Shown here one piece after another: positions 32,581 to 64,000 of a stretch of 64,000 nt of DNA. The notes below the pieces were generated by a model. That model was not told where the DNA came from, did no database searches, and was given only the letters and a program-made list of their open reading frames with translations. The stretch spans positions 19,279,735-19,343,734 of the forward strand of contig JAVLUZ010000142.1 of assembly GCA_036768485.1 (NCBI GenBank), in the 5' to 3' direction. Every line of letters starts with the position of its first letter. Within the stretch, counting starts at the first letter, position 1. The translations under genes were made by a program, and so were the position numbers. The DNA comes from Mermis nigrescens. Taxonomy: Eukaryota > Nematoda > Enoplea > Mermithida > Mermithidae.

Positions 32581-34295
32581 CTTGTGTAACTTATGGGGCG
32601 TTGTGCGCTTTGGAGTTATCTATGTAATCTAAGCCGCGTCGCTAGGGACTTGCTGGTTAAGTACTTGCAGTATGTACGGATACCTAAACCGACAGCATGC
32701 CGCCGGGGAAGATACCCTACACACAGACAACTACAAAAACAACAACCCACAATAAGTACCTTCAGGGCTTACCTAAATACCTTGCTACACTTAGCGGTGG
32801 TCTGGGAGCTACGGCAATCTGCCTTTATTCTTCCTTTCGACCCTAAATACCTACTACCTAAAATCTCCACGGACGTAGCTGGTCCGGTACCTATGGAGAT
32901 TGCGGGAGGGGAAATCCGACCGCAGAACCCTACATAGGAGTAATTAGATAACCCTGGTATTTACCCGAGGTCCTCAGACCTATTTTAGACCAAAAGAATG
33001 TTTTTCGCGAAAAGAATTGAAAGGTTTCGCACTAGATTACCTATGGCGAAACTACTTATAAATTTCGGTTCCAGTAGCACTCTGCACAATAAATACAACA
33101 ACAAAGAGCTCTATTCCGGGCTGTCATCCACTATAAAAATCATGTAATAATTTTTATAGGTTTTCGGTTCGAAAGAGAATTGATGAATTTTGAGAAAAAT
33201 GATATTCAAAAAGGTTTTACCCAAAATTATCCGGCAGTCGAAGAGTCGAGGCCGGCCGATCCAATTCCCAAACTACCTGCGATATAATGCACCTCTAGGT
33301 AGCTGTTTTTCCAGCTTTATCTACACCAAACAAAATGAAACAGACTATGGCGTTCACAAAGTCGAAGAAGACATGCCAGGAAATAAAATAGCAACAACGC
33401 AACTCCAGCCGAACTAATAATGGCAGAGGGGGATTTCCAGTATATGTTTAGGACAGTAAAGGGCGCTACTTGCGCATGGATTTTTCCGGTCTCTGCACAG
33501 GCTTAACGTGAATAGCGGTCATGTCGCCTATATTTTGAATGTAAAGAAAAAAGGGTATATAAATGGTTTCCACAGGCAACTCGCATTTGCGTGTCCCTCG
33601 CAACACGTAGCGATGTAAAGTCCAACCATTTGAAGCTGCGTGACTGGATAGCCTCCGCACGTCCTACTGTAAGATTCTGTCCGACTGCGAACTAATCGCA
33701 ATAGATGGCTGGATCGCCAAAATGGTAACTCAAAGATCGGATGGTCGAACTAGACGCAGTAAAATGCGTTTTAGCCGTAAGTGTAAACGGCCCGTGTAGA
33801 TACACTATCTTACACTTGTACGGGAAGGGGACGAAAAATCGTTTGTTTCACTCACCCCATTGATGTTACCTAAATGGCCACATGCCTAACCTATTTATAA
33901 TATAATTACCTATGGTCTATTTCACGAAATCTTGTGCACGGAAATCAATTTGCAGCACCCAAACGGGCAGCTACAAAAATGGTTTATAAGCCAGCTTGAA
34001 TTTAAACTGCTTTTGCAATCGATTTACTTTACTTAAAAAATGTGATACATGCACAAGGTATCGTGAAGTAGATTTATATCTACAATTTTTGCATAGTTAG
34101 GTATTTGCCTACGTAGAACATAGCTGTTATTTCATTAGTTCGTGATTTTTTTGAATTTAAAGCGGCTACAACAGTATTTTAAAAATCTGACAGAAATGAT
34201 AGGTACTATTGCTATAGGTTGATATTCAAACATTTTTCAGCGGCAAGAACCACTTGTCTCAAATAAATGAAAGTGTTAAAAGTACGTAGGTACCT
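32581..34295. other. Intergenic stretch without recognised gene
   Basis: GC-richer on its left part (to about 33000), with an open frame 32593-32937 that shows no family signature. An isolated AATGAAACAGACTATGG near 33335 is the end of an AGTCTGTTTCA element. Nothing else recognised. Confidence 0.35.
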
Positions 34296-34535
34296 ACCTA
34301 AAGTCTGTTTCATTTAGCTTTAAGGTTTTTGAAAAAATTTAATTTGATTACAAAATTGCTTTAGACTAATACAGTAAATGTGATATCCTACAGTATAACG
34401 TGCCATATGCAGACGTGCGCTACTGCTAAGCCGCATAACTGCATCAACATTTTAAACCACTTGTGTAGCCTAATTCTTGCACAAAAATTTGGAAGAAAAC
34501 CGCAGAGTTAAATGAAACAGATGTACCAAGATGCA
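34296..34535. mobile_element. MITE, second AGTCTGTTTCA subfamily
   Basis: Starts AAAGTCTGTTTCATTTAGCT and TTAAGGTTTTT; ends AAAACCGCAGAGTTAAATGA and AACAGATGTA. Paired with 30285-30516. Confidence 0.65.
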
Positions 34536-34749
34536 CAATGTGGCTGGTCTGAGAGCTCAGCCGGAGCTTTTTTGAAACAGAATGGCCTCAAAAGCTCGCA
34601 TAAATGCTAAAATGATACAAAAACTGCCAATCCGCACTCTCTACTCAATTTCAAGCGCTTATGCAGAAAAATCTGAATTATATTCAGTTTTCGCCTTCAT
34701 TTTCCTGTATTTCCTCGAAGTATTCCAGTTTTATCCAGACCCCCAAACC

Positions 34750-36110
34750 ATATGTACGTGTCTTGGGGGGGAGGAGGTGGCCTTCTTGAGCATTTTGGCT
34801 CAAGTCTCAAATTTTCGGCGCTTCGCACCGTATACCTCACTTATTTTTTCGACTATATTTTGTTCAATTAACTCGATTTGTTCATTTTTAGAGATTTTTT
34901 TATGTTTTTGTCCTAGAAAGAACGACTATGTTAAAAAACAGCGTTTTTGACGTGGACCTAGTTTTTTGGCCCAGAAGACACTTTTTAATATTTTTTTGAG
35001 CCTGACCCCCCAGAATACCCATGCTGTTCATATATGCCCCTAACATGCATGTCTGATTGCAGATACAGAGTGTGTAAAGCAGCATATTTACCGATGAACT
35101 ATCGTTCTGAAAAGGGGGTGGGTAGCTTACTCATATTGTACACAGGGCCGAATTTTAGGGGGGGGCGGCCTCCCCTTGTTGGCCGAAAAAAATTTTTAAA
35201 AGGCAAGACAATGCGAGGGAAGAATGACGATGCGTGTCTTTGTCGTAAAATCTTCGAATTTCCGGCGCTTCGCACCGTATACCTACTTACTTTTTTTGAC
35301 AATATTTTGTTCAATTTACTCGATTTTTTCGAGATTTTTTGCATGTTTTTGTTCTAGAAAGAACGACTATGTTAAAAAACAACGTTTTTGACGTGAAACC
35401 AGTTTTTTAGCCCAAAAAGACACTTTTTACAATTTTTTTGGGCCTGACCTTCCCGAAATTCCCATGCTATACATATATGCCCCTAAGGTGCATGTCCGAT
35501 AGCTGATAAAGCGAGAATGTAAAGCAGTATATTTACCGATATTATTCTGAAAAGGGGTTGAGTAACCTACTTATATTGTACACAGGGCCGTAATTAAAAG
35601 GGACGGCCGCTCCCCTAGCCGAAAAAAATTTTTGAAAGGTAAGAAATGTGTGCAAAAAATGACGTTGCGTGTCTTTGTCGTAAAATCTTCGAATTTTCGG
35701 CGCTTCGCACCGGATGTGAAGTATTGTCCATAATTTTGGTTCAAGCGCGACCAGACATGAACAGCATGGGAGTTCTGAGGGAAGGGGAGGGGAAGGTGAA
35801 ATTTTACAGTTCCTTTTTTAGGCCTAAAAATCGTGGGCACGCGTCAAAAACATCGTTTTTCGGCGTTTCTGACGATGCTCCATCTTTCTAGAGCATAAAA
35901 ACAACAAAAGTTCGAAAAAAGTCGAATAAGTTGAGCAAAATATACCCAAAGCATGAGTTAATAGCGTGAAGCGCCAAAAATTTGACACTTTTAAGCAAAT
36001 AGATAGCTCAAAACGCATAAAAAGTACCTTTTTTGCGAATTTTCACGAAAATTTTGGAAACTTTTGAAAATCGCGAATTTCGGGGGTCTTCTATTTACTA
36101 TAATTGCTGG
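34750..36110. repeat. Cluster of four family B copies
   Basis: Plus-strand copies at about 34755-35050 and 35140-35490 are near duplicates of each other, even sharing flanks (CTGATTGCAGATACAGAGTG and its variant). A partial plus copy 35575-35740 runs straight into a minus copy 35745-36100. Hairpins GGCGCTTCGCACC at 34819, 35259 and 35699; GTGAAGCGCC near 35967. The repeat of flanks points to a local duplication of about 440 bp. Confidence 0.75.
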
Positions 36111-37560
36111 CAAGATGACTGCACCAGCAGCGCAAAAAGTAAAATGAAATTTACATACTACAGCCTGACGGTTCGAAAAGGGCAAACGATGGTTTTAGAT
36201 CGTACATCGGGTCAGGTCGGAGTATGATGGACAAATGATAGGGACCTACATATTTAGTTTCTATTTTCAAAATTTCTCCTGCGATGATCAATTAAGTTTT
36301 AAAATGCTGCATAGCACGAAATACGCACGTGCACATACATTAGCTTGAAGGGTCAATGCTGCGTATGACGTTTATGCAATGACTGCAAACATGCAAAAGT
36401 GAGCTAAAAACACGTAGTAATAGCAAAGAATGGTGTCTGTCCGTCTACACAATAAATAAAAATACGGTAGGTATGTAGAAACGCAGAATGAATGAAACCG
36501 ACATTGAAGCACATAAATGCGCAAAGGTCGTCAGCAATTTACAATGAAATGTAAAATGTCTGCGTCAACCAACAGTATAAAAAAGCCGGATAAGGCGACA
36601 CAACAACGTCCCAACCGAACACATCACCATGTGACAACAAATAAATACCGACAACATCCTAAATACACATTAAAATAGTATACCTATACAGTAAATGACA
36701 CGAAATTTGAACGCTTTTAAGTGTTCAAATTTTGAAAATTGTCAACATAAGGCCTATCTTTCCGGTCGTATGTTTTGCATTGCTATTTCAAAACATACGA
36801 CGACACAAATGGGGAATTAGAGGGAGCGGGAATAGTGTCCGATTTTTGATGATTTTAGCCAACTGAACAAGGAATTTTTACTTATAATGGTTTCTCGAGT
36901 AATTTTTCGGTTCTTTGCGCTGATTTTTGAACCAATTTTGCGCGTTTTTCGTTGAAAACTTTGGAAAATTTACAACTTTTTTCCGATAATAATGAGTCTG
37001 TATCTAAAGACGGCAAAAAACTGCTACTTGAAGCAAAATGGACGGATTTTTCGGACAATTTTCGACACTACTAGGAAAATTTGCGGTTTTGCTCCCAGTC
37101 AGAAAATCCTGGATCCGCCACTGCGTCGACTTCCCATGTTATAACATGAGCAAAGCAATCCTGAGCTAAAAGTAAGAATTATTAAATGTCCAAATTTCGT
37201 ATAGAGAACAGCATTAGTTTGAGAACAAAACCAATGGTAAATGCAATAGAACAAAAAATGGTTGATCAATCGGGTAGAAACATCAACAACAAAATTGTGG
37301 CGCGCTAGGAACAGGCGAGAATCAATTGCAACAATTTTGACTAAAGCGGAGTTTTAGCAAAAATTACGAGTCAGCGTTGAGATTGGCCGAGCTAAATATT
37401 ACCTAAGAAAGTGGAAACAAGACCCAATGTAAAGAAACGTTACATAACATTACATATACCTATTCAACTTTATTATCAATCAAGAATCTGCTGAATTCAC
37501 TAATTTTTGGAAAAGAAAGAACACGAATTGCTTATGCTCGTGACCATTCATGATCGTAGG
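36111..37560. other. Intergenic stretch without recognised gene
   Basis: No gene or clear element. 36830-37110 resembles degenerate repeat sequence (TTTTCGGACAATTTTCGACA and a GGATCCGCCACTGCG end). Confidence 0.35.
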
Positions 37561-37885
37561 GAGCTTAAGCTCAGCAAAATTTTCACTCCCTCCCCGAAAA
37601 TTTTCTTACCCCGAGAATTCGCGAGTGCAATTTCAGGCGGACTTTGTCATCTGTTTGCTAAAAAATGTCGAAGTTTCGGCGCTTCGCGCCATATACTAAT
37701 TTTCTGACTATATTTTGTTCAATTGATTCAAATTTTTTTATTATTTCTTCTAAATTTTTTATGTTTTTATGCTCTAGAACGATAGCGCATCGTCAGAAAC
37801 GCCGAAAAACGATGTTTTAGTCGCATATTCACCACCAGTTTAAATTTTACCTATCTCAAAATTCCCATGCTGTGCATGTCTGCCA
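37561..37885 (+). repeat. Family B element
   Basis: CCCGAGAATTCGCGAGTGCA, hairpin CGGCGCTTCGCGCCATATAC, ATCGTCAGAAACGCCGAAAA and the end CCCATGCTGTGCATGTCTGC. Confidence 0.8.
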
Positions 37886-37891
37886 ATGCCA

Positions 37892-38040
37892 TAGTGGGCA
37901 GCAAGAAAATTTTAGGGGGGTTCAGGATGGGTTAAACTGTCAAAAATATTACTGAAAATAAAATTCTGGGGGTCTACAGTAATCTGGAGGGGGTTTTTTA
38001 ACTTCTGGGGGTTAACCCCCACGCCCAAGTGTGATGCCTG
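37892..38040 (+). repeat. Family A-like element (short subtype)
   Basis: CATAGTGGGCAGCAAGAAAA at the start, GGGGGTCTACAGTAATCTGG inside, CCCCCACGCCCAAGTGTG at the end. Same subtype as 24284-24440. Confidence 0.7.
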
Positions 38041-38269
38041 CCCTTGACCAACATTTCAGGAATGCAGAAATGAATCGGATTGAGCGTCCATTTTAAGCAA
38101 ATACGTACAATACATTCCGGATCCAAAACTGATCCCTGCTATGCTTTGTTAAAAAGGTAAAATTAGGAAATATTAAATGAAATTAAGAAGCAGTGAGTTA
38201 GTCAGACAGAATAAATATGCAAAGCGCGAGTGTAAAGAGGATTCATAAGTCGCATGAATTGGTTTTCCG

Positions 38270-38475
38270 GCTATATTCACCATACATGTAACAGTGGGGG
38301 ATGGAGGATTTCCCACCCAAAGCGGAATGTATCCCAATCCCTCAAAGCAAGAAAATTTTCGACCCCCCGTCTTTTAGAAAAAATCGTTTTTAAGGCGATT
38401 TTTGACCAAGAATTGGAGGTAATTCACCCCCCCTAAAAAATGGCCGGGAACCCCCAAATTTCGAGCCATTACATG
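38270..38475. repeat. Family F element
   Basis: ACATGTAACAGTGGGGGATG at the left, AAATGGCCGGGAACCCCC and GAGCCATTACATGTACA at the right. The TGTAAC ends match the copies at 49205-49650. Confidence 0.55.
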
Positions 38476-39220
38476 TACAATGATATTCACTATATCTTAA
38501 CATCATTCAAACTTTCTTTTATTTATTAAAAGATTTCGCAACACTTAGCTCATTCAAACGGTATGATAAAACAGATACGAGGTAAGACCAATGACATAAT
38601 TTTTTTCGAGTTGTTCTAAGAACAGTTCACCTGAAAACTAAGTTTTTTGAGTCCATTTTAATGTGAAGTAAAAGCACGATTATGCTTAAGCTCGCTCCAT
38701 TACAGTACACAGAATGTAAAGGCCAAAGGTAGCTTAAGCGGTAGGATAACGTAGTGGTTCGTGATCGAATTTTCGAAACGCTTTCATACAACCAAATTCG
38801 ATCGAATTTTCTGCTTGTGCCTCCGCTGGCAGAAAAAACGACTTGCATCGAATCAATTTTAGCTAGGGTCGATGAAATCTGCGAATGCAAGCAGCATTTA
38901 GAGAAAAACACGCAAAGCAGCCGATCATTATAACTTCTGATTAACTATAGTTTACTATAAACCGAAAGAAGAAAAACTATTTTAAATTACTTCGGTCGCT
39001 TCTAAAACGAGGTGCGTGTTTGTTAGCAAATCATTTAAAAAATTAGATGACGTTAAATGATAAAGGTCAATTTAACGTAACATTTAATATATAAAAATAA
39101 ATAAAATATTAAAATACTTAAAATATTCAACAAACAGTTATATTTATACATATTGCTAGAAACACAACTTAGCATCAATTACTTTACACACTATTGTACA
39201 AGCTATTTTTGATATGTTCA
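38476..39220. other. Downstream flank of the PHACTR gene, no gene recognised
   Basis: AT-rich. It may hold the real last exon or 3' UTR of PHACTR, but I found no FHRP-coding exon with an acceptor. Confidence 0.3.
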
Positions 39221-39224
39221 TACA

Positions 39225-39490
39225 TGATCCTGTTGAAGTAGTTTGGGGGTTTTTCACTTTCCACAAAAAAAATTTCCTCGAAATTCGCGATCTAAGAAAA
39301 ATCGTAGAAAACGTCCTGTTTTCAGCGTTTTATGAATCTTTTAGTTCAAAATTTTATTGGTTTTTCACAAAGTTTAAATATTTTCATCGTCTAGGAGTGA
39401 ATAGCATCGTCAGAAGCGCCGAAAAACGATGAAGGTACTTTGAGAAAAAATTTTGGTTTCACCCCAGGAATTTCCACGCTCGACATGAAC
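39225..39490 (+). repeat. Family B-like element, diverged
   Basis: AAATTCGCGATCTAAGAAAA, then ATCGTAGAAAACGTCCTGTT, AGCATCGTCAGAAGCGCCGA and ATTTCCACGCTCGACATG. The GGCGC hairpin is not kept. Confidence 0.6.
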
Positions 39491-39684
39491 GAGCAAATAT
39501 AGTCATTTCGGGAATCAAAGATTCAACCACTCAATTAAAAAATATACATTAAGAACACCAAGCGGATACACACCCCTTGGATTTCATAGAAAATTTCTTG
39601 AACATCACCAAAACAAAAGAGTTAACACAATATGCATACGATGAGGCTCATAGAGTAAGCATGAGGACAATAGTTTGATATTTT

Positions 39685-61883
<22,199 letters not shown>

Positions 61884-63290
61884 CTAGGAAAATATTATCT
61901 CAGTATCATACATAGGCACACTCATTTTTCCCAGGTTCAAGTGACCTTCAGGCTTGCGTGGTTGGTCATGCTTTTCTAAAAACGGCTTAATTAACAAAGT
62001 GGCTACCCAGCATGTAATTGGCAGGCCAACAATGTTAAAAATGTTGTTGACTTAAAAAATCATAAGGTCAGTTGTGTGGTTGGAGATGCAAAACTAAAGA
62101 AAATGGACTAGCCAACAGGAAAACATCGTGGTTGGCTACCAACCACGTAAACTTAGCATTGGATCAATGTTCATTTTACAAATTTTGAAAAATTTTGTCC
62201 TTATTTTCGAACTTTTTCAAGGTTCTTCCCAAATTTTTGCGTGATGGCCTTATTCTGCTTTCCTCAAGTCACTTGACCCCACTTGACCCTATGCACATGT
62301 ATGCTTAGTATATTATACAAAATTTAATACGACGCTAACATTGACTCTTACGAAACAAGCAATAGTGAATTGCAGTGCTTTTTTACAAGATCCCTTGGTA
62401 AGAACATACAAACTTGATCTCCAAAGTCTTTCTTTAATTTTCACATGTAAATTTAAGGGTACTCCTCGTACTACAATTATGCATGGGCACAGGGTCCATT
62501 CAGGGTCAATTCACTTGACCCTGGCGGCTTAACAAACCCGTAGGAGAAACCAGACCAACACTTCAAGAGTTTTGATAAATAATGGAAATGAAGTTTATGT
62601 TAGAAGCATAAAAAAATTCTCACCTACACATCGGATTGTATGGAAAAATTGCGTTTTTGACGCTTACCCATCGGTTCGGAGTCCAAAAAAGCACTTTGGA
62701 GTAAATGCAGAAAATGAATTCCGTCATAAATACATAAAAATGGGTTTAGAAAGTCCGGATTTATGCAAAACAAGTGAAATCGTTGGGGCGGAAAACAAGT
62801 TAGATTGAAATATGTCCATTGTTTCCTTAAATCTTCCGGATTTTATCGCTAAATTCATGTTTTTCGTGATTTAGCACTAGAATACAAAATTCATGATTTT
62901 ATAGTTTTGTTTCGCCAAAAAACAATTATTTACGCCATTTCTGATATATGCAAATTTATGCAAATTATCGTCTAAACGCGTATAAGTCGACCTAAGCAGC
63001 CTACAATTCTCCTCCATCTACAGCTAAGCCTAAGCCCAAAAAATTAAGAGAAAACCGACTTGCAGGATAAATGTCAAAACTGCCTATTCTTGAGCACTGT
63101 AGAATTGTGAACTTTAGAGCCCAATAGCTCTCTCAATATTGGACGGTTTAACATCCCGTGCCTCATTTTAACCATTTCTGCAAGTTTTGTAAAAAAATCC
63201 AAACTTTCCAAACTAATTTTTAAGGATTTCTGACGGCACCCATATTCTGCACTTTAGCCTAAAAAAGTTTTGATTTTGCCTCAGAAAATT
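61884..63290. other. PHACTR intron, nothing recognised
   Basis: No exon seen. Two CACTTGACCC-containing stretches (near 62270 and 62510) may be ends of an unnamed repeat. An open frame at 62572-62808 carries a family B-like fragment (TGCGTTTTTGACGC) and is not a gene. Confidence 0.35.
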
Positions 63291-63299
63291 CTTACGCAT

Positions 63300-63605
63300 G
63301 CTTGTCTGGTCATGACCATAGGTGCACAGCATGGCCGATCTGGGGGAGGGGGTCAGTCAGTCTGGGTAGAGAGAGGTCAAAAATAGAGTTTTTTGGGCCA
63401 AAATGACCTCAAAACTGGTGTAAGCGCTAAAATAGCATTAAAACTACGTTATTACACAGTTTCCGATCAATTTGAAGCACTTTTGAAGGAAATTTTCATT
63501 TTTTATCCGTTTTAGCCTTCATTTAGCCTCATTTTCACCTTTTCATATTGGGGGGGGGGTTAGGAGCACCCATAATATCTAGGTCTCTGGGAAGTCACTA
63601 GACCT
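63300..63605 (+). repeat. Family D element
   Basis: GTCTGGTCATGACCATAGGT, then GCACAGCATGGCCGATCTGG, TTTTGGGCCAAAATGACC and a G10 run with TAGGTCTCTGGGAAG at the right. Confidence 0.45.
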
Positions 63606-63639
63606 AAAGACCTAAAAAACCTGAGCGCGCTTATAAATG

Positions 63640-64000
63640 ACTACAATGACGCTATCCGTGTGGTAAAACATTATTTTCCGACCTTTAAAAGCGTATTTCA
63701 GTCAATTTCTGTTTCTGACAAAAAATATTACCATTTTCGAGAAGAAATAACAGCCTTTTTACCGATAAAACCTAAAAAACTGAATTGGTGCGAAGCGCCA
63801 AAGTTTGCTTTGTCATTTTTTGCAATCTTTAGCACAAGTTTGAAGCTACCTGAAAACATACAAAACATAAAATTGACAAAAAAAAGCAATTTAAAAAATT
63901 TAATCGTGCCGGAAGCGCCGGAAATTTTAGAAATTCCACAATTTTTTTGCAAGTTTTTGTCTTCCCAAAAATCTTTGTACATGCATATGGACGGTAATAA
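63640..64000 (-). repeat. Family C element, cut by the window end
   Basis: GTGCGAAGCGCCAAAGTTTG near 63788, GTGCCGGAAGCGCCGG near 63906, CTTCCCAAAAATCTTTGTAC at the right. Confidence 0.75.

Noticed and set aside
32593..32937. 114-codon open frame on the plus strand
   Set aside because: No recognisable motif, lies in a GC-richer repeat region, no splice or start support.
34582..36227. Several 60-120 codon open frames
   Set aside because: All lie inside family B repeats, recur as variants in each copy and carry no conserved protein motif.
38720..38800. Possible tRNA-like A box (GGTAGCTTAAGCGGTAGG)
   Set aside because: No matching T-arm at the right distance; the following TTCGATCGAATTTTC looks like simple inverted sequence.

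Overview
The window is nuclear DNA of a eukaryote, most likely an arthropod. It is AT-rich, genes are split by long GT-AG introns, and most of the length is transposon debris. I cannot name the species. Two host genes, one autonomous but dead retrotransposon, one unusual giant palindromic element and many copies of short non-autonomous elements can be read.

Layout. Positions 1-7945: a near-perfect palindrome with arms of about 3.9 kb around a 79-bp spacer; its left end lies outside the window. Each arm carries the same two outward-facing genes: a single-C2H2-finger acidic protein next to the centre and, further out, a two-exon gene whose first exon resembles one or two PC4-type single-strand-DNA-binding folds. 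The outer ends are about 60-90 bp tandem repeats. 9531-25920 (+): a complete two-pore (K2P/TWiK-type) potassium channel gene in seven exons, 460 codons, with the two selectivity filters (TIGYGH and TIGFGD) each split by a phase-1 intron. Its second intron holds a 4.95-kb antisense non-LTR retrotransposon bounded by a 14-bp target-site duplication. 26000-39680: no host gene recognised; repeats and nested elements. 39685-61883 (-): twelve exons of a phosphatase and actin regulator (PHACTR) gene, including the RPEL repeats and the conserved C-terminus. Its 5' part continues beyond the window.

The two host genes are convergent and share no pathway that the sequence shows. Their introns and the space between them are filled with several short repeat families. 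I call them A (ends GTGGGCAGCA / GGGCGTGG), B (about 350 bp, GGCGCTTCGCGCC hairpin), C (TTTGTACATGTACAAA with two such hairpins), D (GACCAGACATGCAC), E (CGTAGCTG ends) and F (ends near TGTAAC). There are also several clear Tc1/mariner- or hAT-like non-autonomous elements. One of these sits 8 bp from a PHACTR splice donor.

The best candidate for something undescribed is the palindromic element at the left: two divergent copies of a zinc-finger gene and a PC4-like gene, TATA boxes mirrored around the centre, clusters of a TGTGCA motif, and arms that differ only in their outer part.
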